From Ascarosepion bandense (taxonomy: Eukaryota; Mollusca; Cephalopoda; Sepiida; Sepiidae), in the NCBI GenBank assembly GCA_037127315.1, contig JBBBDQ010001942.1, forward strand, positions 1 through 64,000: a DNA stretch of 64,000 nucleotides, written 5' to 3'. Positions 1 to 10,689 of the stretch are shown here, in pieces. The notes under the pieces were generated by a model, which ran no database searches, was not told the origin of the DNA, and was given only the letters and a program-made list of their open reading frames with translations. Made by a program: the position numbers and the translations under genes. Numbering within the stretch: position 1 is the stretch's first letter; the number at the start of each line of letters is the position of its first letter.

Positions 1-3000
1 CCAGAATGTCCAGCTAGACAAAAACAATTTTGAATTATTTCTGTTTTTTTTTTTTTGTTTTTTTACAGTATATTCCACTCTCTAGAATGTCCAGGGGCCA
101 CTGGAGGGTAGAGGGTTACATTAAGGGGTAGTTTATATGAATAGGAGAGGAAGATAACAGTTAACTCTAGACTTGAGCAGGGTAATAATGTAGTGATTGG
201 AGACATTTTCTCTTGGAAGTCTGTTCCACAGAGAAATTCATGCTCTAGAGAAAGGTCAACAAAGTACGAGTTATAATTATTTTTGGAAGGTTGGTGATTC
301 CATAATGTTTTATCTCTATTTGATATTCAAAAAATATGTCATTAGTTTTAATGATATAATCCAATTTATTTGAGGTATATTTCAGGAAGCCAGAATGTCC
401 AGCTAGACAAAAACAATTTTGAATTATTTCTGTTTTTTTTTTTTTGTTTTTTTACAGTATATTCCACTCTCTAGAATGTCCAGGGGCCACTGGAGGGTAA
501 AGGGTTACATTAAGGGGTAGTTTATATGAATAGGAGAGGAAGATAACAGTTAACTCTAGACTTGAGCAGGGTAATAATGTAGTGATTGGAGACATTTTCT
601 CTTGGAAGTCTGTTCCACAGAGAAATTCATGCTCTAGAGAAAGGTCAACAAAGTACGAGTTATAATTATTTTTGGAAGGTTGGTGATTCCATAATGTTTT
701 ATCTCTATTTGATATTCAAAAAATATGTCATTAGTTTTAATGATATAATCCAATTTATTTGAGGTATATTTCAGGAAGCCAGAATGTCCAGCTAGACAAA
801 AACAATTTTGAATCATTTCTGGGTTTTTTTTGTTTTTTTACAGTATATTCCACTCTCTAGAAAGTCCAGGGGCCACTGGAGGGTAGAGGGTTACATTAAG
901 GGGTAGTTTATATGAATAGGAGAGGAAGATAACAGTTAACTCTAGACTTGAGCAGGGTAATAATGTAGTGATTGGAGACATTTTCTCTTGGAAGTCTGTT
1001 CCACAGAGAAATTCATGCTCTAGAGAAAGGTCAACAAAGTACGAGTTATAATTATTTTTGGAAGGTTGGTGATTCCATAATGTTTTATCTCTATTTGATA
1101 TTCAAAAAATATGTCATTAGTTTTAATGATATAATCCAATTTATTTGAGGTATATTTCAGGAAGCCAGAATGTCCAGCTAGACAAAAACAATTTTGAATT
1201 ATTTCTGTTTTTTTTTTTGTTTTTTTACAGTATATTCCACTCTCTAGAATGTCCAGGGGCCACTGGAGGGTAGAGGGTTACATTAAGGGGTAGTTTATAT
1301 GAATAGGAGAGGAAGATAACAGTTAACTCTAGACTTGAGCAGGGTAATAATGTAGTGATTGGAGACATTTTCTCTTGGAAGTCTGTTCCACAGAGAAATT
1401 CATGCTCTAGAGAAAGGTCAACAAAGTACGAGTTATAATTATTTTTGGAAGGTTGGTGATTCCATAATGTTTTATCTCTATTTGATATTCAAAAAATATG
1501 TCATTAGTTTTAATGATATAATCCAATTTATTTGAGGTATATTTCAGGAAGCCAGAATGTCCAGCTAGACAAAAACAATTTTGAATTATTTCTGTTTTTT
1601 TTTTTTTGTTTTTTTACAGTATATTCCACTCTCTAGAATGTCCAGGGGCCACTGGAGGGTAAAGGGTTACATTAAGGGGTAGTTTATATGAATAGGAGAG
1701 GAAGATAACAGTTAACTCTAGACTTGAGCAGGGTAATAATGTAGTGATTGGAGACATTTTCTCTTGGAAGTCTGTTCCACAGAGAAATTCATGCTCTAGA
1801 GAAAGGTCAACAAAGTACGAGTTATAATTATTTTTGGAAGGTTGGTGATTCCATAATGTTTTATCTCTATTTGATATTCAAAAAATATGTCATTAGTTTT
1901 AATGATATAATCCAATTTATTTGAGGTATATTTCAGGAAGCCAGAATGTCCAGCTAGACAAAAACAATTTTGAATTATTTCTGTTTTTTTTTTTTTGTTT
2001 TTTTACAGTATATTCCACTCTCTAGAATGTCCAGGGGCCACTGGAGGGTAAAGGGTTACATTAAGGGGTAGTTTATATGAATAGGAGAGGAAGATAACAG
2101 TTAACTCTAGACTTGAGCAGGGTAATAATGTAGTGATTGGAGACATTTTCTCTTGGAAGTCTGTTCCACAGAGAAATTCATGCTCTAGAGAAAGGTCAAC
2201 AAAGTACGAGTTATAATTATTTTTGGAAGGTTGGTGATTCCATAATGTTTTATCTCTATTTGATATTCAAAAAATATGTCATTAGTTTTAATGATATAAT
2301 CCAATTTATTTGAGGTATATTTCAGGAAGCCAGAATGTCCAGCTAGACAAAAACAATTTTGAATTATTTCTGTTTTTTTCTTTTTTTTTTTTGTTTTTTT
2401 ACAGTATATTCCACTCTCTAGAATGTCCAGGGGCCACTGGAGGGTAAAGGGTTACATTAAGGGGTAGTTTATATGAATAGGAGAGGAAGATAACAGTTAA
2501 CTCTAGACTTCAGCAGGGTAATAATGTAGTGATTGGAGACATTTTCTCTTGGAAGTCTGTTCCACAGAGAAATTCATGCTCTAGAGAAAGGTCAACAAAG
2601 TACGAGTTATAATTATTTTTGGAAGGTTGGTGATTCCATAATGTTTTATCTGTATTTGATATTCAAAAAATATGTCATTAGTTTTAATGATATAATCCAA
2701 TTTATTTGAGGTATATTTCAGGAAGCCAGAATGTCCAGCTAGACAAAAACAATTTTGAATCATTTCTGGGTTTTGTTTTTTTACAGTATATTCCACTCTC
2801 TAGAAAGTCCAGGGGCCACTGGAGGGTAGAGGGTTACATTAAGGGGTAGTTTATATGAATAGGAGAGGAAGATAACAGTTAACTCTAGACTTGAGCAGGG
2901 TAATAATGTAGTGATTGGAGACATTTTCTCTTGGAAGTCTGTTCCACAGAGAAATTCATGCTCTAGAGAAAGGTCAACAAAGTACGAGTTATAATTATTT

Positions 3001-4113
3001 TTGGAAGGTTGGTGATTCCATAATGTTTTATCTCTATTTGATATTCAAAAAATATGTCATTAGTTTTAATGATATAATCCAATTTATTTGAGGTATATTT
3101 CAGGAAGCCAGAATGTCCAGCTAGACAAAAACAATTTTGAATTATTTCTGTTTTTTTTTTTTGTTTTTTTACAGTATATTCCACTCTCTAGAATGTCCAG
3201 GGGCCACTGGAGGGTAGAGGGTTACATTAAGGGGTAGTTTATATGAATAGGAGAGGAAGATAACAGTTAACTCTAGACTTGAGCAGGGTAATAATGTAGT
3301 GATTGGAGACATTTTCTCTTGGAAGTCTGTTCCACAGAGAAATTCATGCTCTAGAGAAAGGTCAACAAAGTACGAGTTATAATTATTTTTGGAAGGTTGG
3401 TGATTCCATAATGTTTTATCTCTATTTGATATTCAAAAAATATGTCATTAGTTTTAATGATATAATCCAATTTATTTGAGGTATATTTCAGGAAGCCAGA
3501 ATGTCCAGCTAGACAAAAACAATTTTGAATTATTTCTGTTTTTTTTTTGTTTTTTTACAGTATATTCCACTCTCTAGAATGTCCAGGGGCCACTGGAGGG
3601 TAGAGGGTTACATTAAGGGGTAGTTTATATGAATAGGAGAGGAAGATAACAGTTAACTCTAGACTTGAGCAGGGTAATAATGTAGTGATTGGAGACATTT
3701 TCTCTTGGAAGTCTGTTCCACAGAGAAATTCATGCTCTAGAGAAAGGTCAACAAAGTACGAGTTATAATTATTTTTGGAAGGTTGGTGATTCCATAATGT
3801 TTTATCTCTATTTGATATTCAAAAAATATGTCATTAGTTTTAATGATATAATCCAATTTATTTGAGGTATATTTCAGGAAGCCAGAATGTCCAGCTAGAC
3901 AAAAACAATTTTGAATTATTTCTGTTTTTTTTTTTTGTTTTTTTACAGTATATTCCACTCTCTAGAATGTCCAGGGGCCACTGGAGGGTAAAGGGTTACA
4001 TTAAGGGGTAGTTTATATGAATAGGAGAGGAAGATAACAGTTAACTCTAGACTTGAGCAGGGTAATAATGTAGTGATTGGAGACATTTTCTCTTGGAAGT
4101 CTATTCCACAGAG
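1..4113. repeat. 388-bp tandem satellite array, about 10.5 copies, open at the left edge
   Basis: The word CCAGAATGTCCAGC recurs at about 1, 390, 779, 1165, 1552, 1941, 2330, 2726, 3108, 3496 and 3882, so the period is 382-396 bp. Most of the length change comes from one poly-T tract; copies are otherwise nearly identical. Copies at about 790-870 and 2760-2815 share a variant (shorter T tract, AAAGTCC in place of AATGTCC), which hints at sub-blocks. On the minus strand the unit carries a LINE 3' end: a reading with a WNRLP motif, then an untranslated tail. The 60-73 codon frames seen on the minus strand are this fragment and not host genes. The array begins before the window. Confidence 0.95.
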
Positions 4114-4198
4114 CAATGGTCTGCGAGAAGAACTGTCCGAGTGGAACTTACTTCCCACAGATGGATTGCAGAAGGAATGAGAATGGTTTCTTACAATA
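3960..4198 (-). pseudogene. CR1-like LINE 3' end beside and within the last array copy
   Basis: Read on the minus strand, the junction unit and its right flank give FFSQTIALWNRLPRENVS, then about 20 residues to a stop. This matches the conserved end of CR1/Jockey-group reverse transcriptase proteins (FxxRxxxLWNxLP, then a short basic helix). The array copies keep only the WNRLPRENVS part and what follows, with different sequence upstream; this edge copy extends further into the LINE. A dispersed relative lies at 51800-52025 on the plus strand. Clade naming is by motif only. Confidence 0.6.
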
Positions 4199-4200
4199 TA

Positions 4201-4589
4201 CACACTACCCGGCCATAATTATTAGGCCACCCCAGTGTATGAAAAAAATGATGTATGTCATATAACGTTTAGTATTTATTGCCAAGCGAATAATTGTAAA
4301 TGAAAATAGAATGGTTATTTTGTTAATACGGCACTATAACATGTGCATTAAATGAATTTATAAATATTTAATAATTACCTATATTGCAGTTTCATCAATG
4401 AAAGAATGAATAAAATTTAGGATGATTTGGACAAGTTCATCTTTGGTTCCTTGCTTTGTAAATTTTTGCAAAGTAATAATAACAAACGAATAATTCTATT
4501 TTCATTTAGAGTTATCCACTTAAAAATATATGAAATTCATCATTTCTTTTCAAAAACTGGAGGTTGCCTAATAATTATGGCCGGTAGTG
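4201..4589. mobile_element. Tc1/mariner-type MITE with terminal inverted repeats and TA duplication
   Basis: The left end (CACACTACCCGGCCATAATT) and the reverse complement of the right end (CACTACCGGCCATAATTATT) form a terminal inverted repeat of about 30 bp with one 2-bp indel. TA dinucleotides flank both ends (4199-4200 and 4590-4591), the expected target duplication of the IS630/Tc1/mariner superfamily. The 389-bp interior is AT-rich and has no transposase, so this is a non-autonomous derivative. It sits just outside the 388-bp array. Confidence 0.85.
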
Positions 4590-4591
4590 TA

Positions 4592-5149
4592 TATCATATA
4601 CAAACATGATTGATGAACTCTCCTGTGTCAGAGGATATATCATATTCCTTACTACAAACAATGGAAAATATTTTCTGTTAGTGTGAAATCAAAAAAAAAA
4701 AAATGCACAGAATAGGATACAATATATTCATTACTTAATAATAATATTTATTAATATATTGTATGCTCGTCATGATTGTGCAGGGTTTTTGAACAAAAAA
4801 TTGAAAAATCTATAAAAAAGTAAGATTAGGCAAAGTGAAAAATTGGATAGATTCAACTGATACCAGATACATTATTTGAACCTATTTTATTAATTAATCA
4901 GGTTCAGACAAATAAGAATCTTTTCATATTGGCTGAAACAAGATGATTCCAAAAAGTGATAAAAAATCTTGAAATGGCTTTCAAAATTGGCTAGGTGGTG
5001 GATGATACAGACTGGGTTTGAAAATTCAACATAAGAGTAACAATGTTGTACTCAATCAAAATTCTTATATTGATGGCAGAATATATTTGAATTAATGCAT
5101 CTAATCTACCATTATTGATTGTTTATCAACCTTTCATAGTGTATTTAAA
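4592..5149. other. AT-rich spacer, nothing recognised
   Basis: No long reading frame, RNA gene or clear repeat was found. The first 50 bases may continue the LINE interrupted by the MITE. Confidence 0.5.
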
Positions 5150-5290
5150 ACCAGAAGAATAATGATTTATTGATACAAGTCTTACTAATTAACCCATAGC
5201 TGGGAAGAAGAGGCAGATTCATACCAAAGGTATTTGTGCGTAAATGAATATAATAAACCTGATTGGAATTGGAACTCCACGCTCCAATTT
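5150..5290 (-). repeat. Decayed tRNA-derived SINE fragment
   Basis: Words matching the common SINE (TAACCCATAGCTGG, GGTATTTGTGCG, GGAATTGGAACTC) occur in minus-strand order. The last corresponds to the B-box region. A similar diverged copy lies at 48290-48430. Confidence 0.5.
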
Positions 5291-5301
5291 TCAATTTCAA
5301 C

Positions 5302-5575
5302 CTGTTATTATTGTGGAGTTAGTGTTGAAATAAATAACGAGAAGACTCGGAAACAGTGAAATAAAATAATGTATTAACAAAATACAGGTAGTTGTTCAAA
5401 CTGAGTCGTATCTCCACTCAGCTGCAGGACAAATCAAGTTATGACCTTTACTCTCTCAGCATCTGGCCCTGGCTCCCTGGAAGATAGAACCTGGTAACCG
5501 GATGTGACGTCAGGAATAGTCCATTAGTCAATAGACTGAAAGGGATGCCACCCTAACAGTTATCCATTACATCAC
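5302..5575 (-). repeat. Possible solo LTR
   Basis: On the minus strand the segment starts TGATGTAATGG and ends TAATAACA, the TG...CA boundaries of many LTRs, and has a composition unlike its AT-rich surroundings. I could not find a matching target duplication, so the call is weak. Confidence 0.25.
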
Positions 5576-5588
5576 CTGCACATTTAAA

Positions 5589-5703
5589 CTTACTTCACTA
5601 GGTATTCCCAAGTGGTCACCCATCTAGGTAGTGACCATGCTTGAAGTTGCTTTACTTTGGTGATTGTACAATGAACCAGTATTTTATTGTGATATGGCTG
5701 TAA
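5589..5703 (-). pseudogene. Degenerate 5S rRNA-like sequence
   Basis: On the minus strand about 115 nt follow the order of animal 5S rRNA: the start region, the internal control region around TTTGGTGAT/AAAGCAACTTC, then GGTGACCACTTGGGAATACC near the 3' end. Several substitutions break 5S helices. It abuts a LINE 3' tail at 5704. The same 5S variant (CACTTGGGAATACC) heads the chimeric SINE at 42809-42925, so this is probably a SINE head or retropseudogene and not a working 5S gene. Confidence 0.65.
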
Positions 5704-5835
5704 ATTTTTTTAATAATCATTTCACTTCAAGCAAGGTAGAAATGCCACTGGTGCACAGGGGGGTTACAATGAGAGAATGAAAAAGGTGCAGGGAATGTCA
5801 AAGAATGACAAGAGATGGATGAAACTCAAGTAGAT
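5704..5835 (-). pseudogene. LINE 3' untranslated tail (Jockey/Nimb-like family)
   Basis: Minus strand: a segment like CCCCTGTGCACCAGTGGCAT, then a stretch resembling CCTTGCTTGGGGTGA and an A-rich end. The same tail ends the coding LINE copies at 15385-15925 and 55932-56590. Confidence 0.65.
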
Positions 5836-5844
5836 AAAATATGG

Positions 5845-5923
5845 CAATTGGAGCAGCTGAAATGTGCTTCTATAAAGAAAAGAATCTTGAACTGTTATCA
5901 ATATTAGTTCTCCTATATGGCAG
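5845..5923 (+). pseudogene. RTE-like LINE fragment, left of an insertion
   Basis: The plus strand reads an AAEMCFYK-like segment and then LLYGS, the region downstream of the reverse transcriptase core in the RTE/BovB-like family of this window. It is interrupted at ATATGGCA and appears to resume at about 6478. Confidence 0.55.
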
Positions 5924-6258
5924 TAGTTTATATATATCTTTCATGATCAAAGAGGAATAGACGTTGCAACCGACGTTATAACAAGAAGATAAAAAAAAAT
6001 CCTTTCGAAAATTACTGTTTTCTACAAGTAGTAGTTTATGTATAATATCTTTCATGATCAAAGAGGAATAAGCGTTGCAACCGACATTATAACAAGAAGA
6101 AAAAACCTTTTAAAAAATTACTGTTTTCTATAAACAGTAGTTTATGTATAATATCTTTAATGACCAAAGGGGAACAGGCGTTGCAACCGATGTTAAAAAA
6201 AAAAAAATTAAAAAATTACTGTTTTCTACAAGCAGTAGTTTATATATAATATCTTTTT
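5923..6258. repeat. Minisatellite, ~98-108-bp unit, 3.2 copies
   Basis: GTAGTTTAT starts units at 5923, 6031, 6137 and 6235. Units share GCGTTGCAACCGA and a poly-A tract of varying length. The array is part of the insert that splits the LINE at ATATGGCA. Confidence 0.85.
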
Positions 6259-6477
6259 TTACTGCAAGGCTGTAAAAAACACCAGGTTGGGAAACTGGCG
6301 CGGGATATCCTTCTCTTAACGAGGGTGAATGGGCCTCTCTTAAGCTGTGGTAGGCAACCCATCTAGTGATGGTGTCACGATAAAAACACCTTTGGTAGCT
6401 CTAGTGAAGCATCAAGTATTCAGCTACTGACAAGATTTTGAATCATGGTCGAGGCCGTAGAATGATGATAATGATGA
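6259..6477. other. Unidentified insert with GAT-rich end
   Basis: About 220 bp of more balanced composition, ending in a short (GATGAT)n-like run just before the LINE resumes. With the minisatellite it forms a ~555-bp insert between two ATATGGCA words (5915 and 6480), consistent with a target duplication. Family not recognised. Confidence 0.4.
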
Positions 6478-7100
6478 TGATATGGCAATGAATGCTGGAC
6501 AATCTCCTCACAGATGAAGAAGAGAATTGAGAAAACAGAAATGTGCTTCTATAAAGAAAAGAATCTTGAACTGTTATGTAATATCAGACCTCTTATATGG
6601 CAGTGAATGCTGGACAATCTCTTTACAGATAAAGAAAAGACTTGAGTCAATAGAAATGTGTTTCTACAAAGAAAAAATCCTGGACTGTTATTCAATATCA
6701 GTCTTCCTGTATGGCAGTGAATACTGAACATTCTCCTCTCAGACGAAATGACTCAAGGCAACAGAAATAAGATTCTACAGGAGGATGCTGGGAATACCAT
6801 GGATGGTAGATATGAGCTACAATGCATTTTTAAGAAAATGGAAACAAAGGACAATTAGAAAAAGAAATAATAATAAAAAGGAGTTGGAAAGTTCAGAAAG
6901 ACTTGAAGTGGAAAGAGGGTTTGGTGAATTTGATACTCACAGGATATATTGGAAGCAAGAAGGAAACAGGAAATAACTGACTGAACAAACTTTTGTAGAT
7001 GAATGGTTGGACAGGGTAGTTAGAAAGATAGTGGAAAATCAAACATTATTAAGGGATGCAAAGGAAGTTGTGGAGAGCCATGATCAGTAAATAAAAGAAG
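6478..7100 (+). pseudogene. RTE-like LINE C-terminal part with internal tandem duplication
   Basis: Fragments read YGSECWTIS, KKRLESIEMCFYK, and then a RMLGIPWMVDMS-like segment, the region after the reverse transcriptase core of this LINE family. The block beginning ATGGCARTGAATRCTG repeats at 6482, 6597 and 6711 (114-115 bp apart), so the same LINE segment is present in tandem within one copy. Many frameshifts and stops make it a fossil. Confidence 0.7.
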
Positions 7101-7159
7101 AATATATATTTAATGCCATAAAAAAAATAAAATATGTGAATATTTCTATTGCTGAATGG

Positions 7160-7452
7160 ATTGATTAAGACTTTGTTAAAAAAGGAAGTAGGAAGGAGGG
7201 CTTGGAGAACCTGATACTAACAGGCCAGATAGAAGGAAGGAGAGACAAGAGAAAACAGTGTGTAACATACTTGACTGGCCTGAGCAGGGGTTTGGCAGAA
7301 CGGGGTTTGCATGGTGTAACAGGAGAAAGCATTCTAAAGATCCACCAGGGATAGGGAGACATGGAAGGCTATGATTGTCTACGTCCTGAAAGGACAAGGT
7401 GCAAAGAAGAAGAAGAAGAAGAAGAAGAAGAAGAAGAAGAAGAAGAAGATAT
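7160..7452 (+). pseudogene. RTE-like LINE 3' end with (AAG)n tail
   Basis: It reads RKEGLENL, then ends near the words ATGGAAGGCTATGATTG and TGAAAGGACA, followed by (AAG)n from about 7405 to 7449. The same ending occurs at 12950-13052, 46890-47110 and 48450-48610. A simple-repeat tail instead of poly-A is typical of RTE-group LINEs. It has a separate start from the fragment just upstream, so it may be a second 5'-truncated insertion. Confidence 0.75.
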
Positions 7453-8007
7453 ATTTTTTCAGGTTTCTGGGCAAACTGCTGAACTATTCTAAAAATGACT
7501 TTGGTTTTAGTTTTGGCTATTTCTCATACGTTCATGATAGTGGATTGCCTCACTAGAATGTTAATGGCAAGTGAAGGTAGTACTTGCACGTATGCCAAGT
7601 AGATGGACATGACATATTATAAGAAGTGATAGTCTAGATGGTTTCAAAGGCAAAATGCCACATTTGAATAGAGATTAAGCTAAAAGGGTTGAATCTTGTT
7701 TCAGCCCCACTGTTCACAGAGCTGGATGAAAAGTTGTTATTTTATTCAAAAGAAAAAAATAAATAAATAAAATAAATAAAAAAATATGTGAAAGTTGCAA
7801 GAGTATGATGGCCAGGTTTTTGGCAATGAAATTAATAGTAAAAGTGTTATTTAAACTAAATAAATAACATATAAATAATCTTAAGTTGTGCTAATTAGAG
7901 AATCAAGAGGGAAATTTGCTTGTTTAATTCTAATAAAGTGGAAAGATTATATTGAATCAACTCCTAAGCCTGCTGCTAATGAAATTGTTTCACTCTATTG
8001 TGTTTGA
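7453..8007. other. AT-rich spacer, nothing recognised
   Basis: Only an A-rich (AAAT)n-like run at about 7745-7785. No gene or known repeat seen. Confidence 0.5.
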
Positions 8008-8335
8008 CTATTTTCCTGACCAGATAATTTTTTTTTTGTAACCATATTGCCCCAAGCAAGGCAGTTTACTGCCATTAGTGTGCAGGGAGCTACATACGGA
8101 GAAATTTATGAGAAAGAGTGACAGGTTATAGGGGGTGTCAGGAAGTGGGTAAGAGAAGGATGAGAATATGGATGAGAGTGGAGTGGAGGGAGAAAGAAGC
8201 ATAAGAGAAAGGATGCAAGTTAGTGAGTTAGAAGATGACTGTTGACTTTACATTTAAATTGTTGGAGATTGTAGCTGTCAGAGAAGCAAGTAAACAGAAG
8301 GGAGTTCCGCTGGTGGGAAGTGCGAGAAGTCTTTG
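8008..8335 (-). pseudogene. Jockey/Nimb-like LINE 3' end
   Basis: Minus strand: remnants of the C-terminal LP..VYLL..LQSP segment, a C/T-rich untranslated region (ACTCCACTCTCATCCATA), then the common tail with CCTTGCTTGGGGCAA and an A-rich end at about 8030. Frameshifted. Confidence 0.7.
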
Positions 8336-8475
8336 CTTTGAATATTGATACCACATCTGATCTGATGCTTTTGCTATATATTTAGAAATTTTTGATAAAA
8401 TCCAAAGAAGAGTTTGCAATATTATTGGTCCTAACCTGGTATTTTAGCTTCACTCACTTTTCCGTTGCTGTGTCA
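8336..8475 (+). pseudogene. Jockey/Nimb-like LINE reverse-transcriptase tail fragment
   Basis: The plus strand reads AIYLEIFDKIQRRVCNIIGP, matching the IQRRICNVIGPD region found in other copies here. It lies head-to-head with the minus-strand LINE end at 8008-8335. Confidence 0.65.
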
Positions 8476-8549
8476 TAGCTTCCTGTGTCTTTCATATAAA
8501 TAATTTTATGGATTACCACGAAAAAAAATTATTGCTCAGATGATCTTTC

Positions 8550-8845
8550 TGTAATATATTACCTTGAACAGCAGAGGTAATTGACAGGTACATCCGGCCG
8601 TGCATGAGGTCAACAATGAACAAAGATGATTGACAGATATATCCAGCCATAGATGATGCCAAAGTGCAACAAAAAAAGCAACAACTAGCTTGAAAAGCAA
8701 TTGGCCTTCTTGAGTGTGTGTGACTCTCTTTACTTTCCCTCTTACTAAACACAAGAGTTTACTGACAAAGAATAAAAATATAAGACTATATTTTTATATA
8801 TAAGTGTTCCTCATTGTTTGTCCAGATCCAATGTAATATACTACA
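8550..8845 (+). repeat. LTR-like repeat, first copy
   Basis: It starts TGTAATATATTACC and ends TAATATACTACA, giving TG...CA with short inverted ends. Inside are GACAGGTACATCCGG-type words, AATAAA-rich sequence and a conserved run GTGTTCCTCATTGTTTGTCC near the 3' end, shared with 8832-9185. No target duplication was found. Relatives at 54246-54980 have an expanded minisatellite in the same region. Confidence 0.5.
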
Positions 8846-9185
8846 ATTCCTCTGTGCAATAGAAAAAGTGACAACTGGTTGAAAAGCAATTGATCACCAG
8901 ATGTGATTGACAGATACATCCAGTTATATATAAGTCAACAAAGGAACAACCTGAAAAAGCAAAAATGCATGAGAGTTTTAAGATTATATAAAGTCTAGAA
9001 TTTTTGGCTGAAGGCAGAGAACTCTCACTAGCTTCCGACTCCTGATGGCTTCTCGTATATGGGACTCTCTTTGGCTTCCCTCTTGCTTCACACAAGTGTC
9101 ACCAATAAAGAATAAAAATATATGATTATATTTTTATATATAAGTGTTCCTCATTGTTTGTCCAGATCTAGCATAATATACTACA
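8832..9185 (+). repeat. LTR-like repeat, second copy, with TATA box
   Basis: It starts TGTAATATACTAC, overlapping the end of the first copy by 14 bases, and ends ATATACTACA. A TATATAAAG box lies at about 8985, with AATAAAGAATAAA at about 9107. The order of TATA box and polyadenylation signal is what an LTR would show (U3-R-U5). No internal retroviral-type coding sequence is present. Confidence 0.5.
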
Positions 9186-9189
9186 TTTT

Positions 9190-10080
9190 GTCTGTGGTAC
9201 CAATGTAACCCTATTTTCAGATGACTGGTATTAATATTCAGTGATTTTCAAAATGATAAGAGATTTCTCTAAAAATTGGAGAATACAATTTTTATTGTAG
9301 GTAAAAATAGCTGAAGTGATAAAATTGGAAAATACAGATTTAAAGATACAAAGAGTGCAAATTGCTTTTGTCAGGAGAAGTAAGTAAATTTATAAAAACT
9401 AGTTACCTAAAATTGTAGTCAAAATATTGTCAATGGATTTTGACAATTTGTGACCCTAGGTCAAAATTTGGCCTTGAGAATTTCCTGTTTACTGACTACC
9501 CAGATGACTGGTAGGAACAGGCAGATAATAGCAGAGAGTGAGTTTTCTCCCCTTTCATCGGAAGAGTGGAAGACTTACTCGAAATGGTTAAATGATATTA
9601 CTCAGATGTTGAAATGGTAAGTCATATAAGGGAGGAGGAAATAGAAATTCCATGCCCACCTTCAATACCCAGTTTTGTGCCTTTTTGATAAAACTGGGGT
9701 GGAAAACGAAATTAATTGAGACAGGGACCAGTGATGGAATGATATGGTCAAGCTGAAATAGCCTGCCACCAGAGATATTGCAAGAGACGGTTAGTTCAAA
9801 TTCAGCAAGCTACAAATTGAACAAACCAACTTCCTGTGGAGATAACAGATCATGAATATTAGCATGCTACTGAAATACCAGCCAACTGAGTTTTTTGCAT
9901 CACTTAGCTTTGACTTGCTTATAATTGTGTATCTATTTGATATATATAAATATATATAAATCTATGCCATGGTGTTGCAGTGTTAAGTCTAGTTTTCATT
10001 ATATAATGTTGCTTTGTGTGTCTGGGCTAACTAAGTTGGGTGATGACAAGCAAACCTGCTTTGGCTGGTCTGAGATCAAC
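9190..10080. other. Unique-looking AT-rich spacer
   Basis: I saw no coding sequence, RNA gene or repeat match to the rest of the window. Confidence 0.4.
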
Positions 10081-10139
10081 AAGCACAACGTGGGCAGAAT
10101 TGACTGAAGGTCAGGAATGTTGGCTGGACTCAGGCAGGG

Positions 10140-10680
10140 GTTGTGCTATACCGAGACTGTATGAATTTAAGTGCAGTACTAGATTAGCACTGTGGTGTAA
10201 TGGTTATCAGATGTGCGCTGTAGGGTAATGGATATCAAAGAGTTGTGTTCAAATTCCGCTTAAATTCATTTCTTTCACTCATGCACAAATACCCTTGGGA
10301 GAGGTATTAATCCATCTCTTTTCCCTCAAGCTATGGGTTGAATAGCAGGACAGATTGGGTTCTATAGCCTTGGTTGGCAACCAGTCTACTGCAGAAAGAA
10401 ACTGTGGAAAAATCTTCTGTCTTGTCAGTCATGGGTCAAAAGATATATGATCACCCTAGCATATATCACGTATGGCAATTAACTGACTAGTTTAGCAGCA
10501 AGGTCTCATCATTTTACAGTTGCAATTACTAGATGCAGATATAAATTAAAAGTTAACAATTTTTCTTTTGCACTTCTTGCTTGTGGAACTCTCTTCTGGC
10601 TTATTGCTTTCCAGTCAACTCTGATCTTTAAATGCAATATCAATCAATTCTGTCTTCTAAATTTTATTGTTTTCCATCCT
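10140..10680 (+). pseudogene. Jockey/Nimb-like LINE C-terminal fragment split by a SINE
   Basis: The left part reads YEFKCSTRLA and the right part ATRSHHFTV, matching YEFTxATRLATRSHPFTV in the copy at 55932-56590. Removing the SINE (10183-10488) rejoins the reading. The duplicated site is CTAGATTAGCA on the left and CTAGTTTAGCA on the right. The right part continues through a CGTLF motif (equivalent of LWNSLP) to a decayed end. Confidence 0.7.
10183..10488 (+). repeat. tRNA-derived SINE (family 1), target duplication visible
   Basis: The head carries an A box (TGTGGTGTAATGG) and a B box (TGTTCAAATTCC). The body has the family words CACAAATACCCTTGGGA, AACAGGACAGATTGGG (slightly altered), GGCAACCAGTCTACTGCAGA and GTATGGCA..TTAACTGACT. 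It is inserted in a LINE with an ~11-bp duplication. Polymerase III transcription is inferred from the boxes. Confidence 0.8.
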
Positions 10681-10689
10681 TAATAATGT

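Noticed and set aside
634..3958. Repeated 60-73 codon minus-strand frames in the first 4 kb
   Set aside because: They are the same LINE-tail segment repeated by the 388-bp array, not separate genes.
7371..7556. Lysine-rich frame
   Set aside because: It is a translation of the (AAG)n tail of a LINE.
10183..10260. A tRNA gene at SINE heads (A and B boxes)
   Set aside because: No cloverleaf with proper anticodon stem could be made by eye; the same head recurs in many SINE copies.
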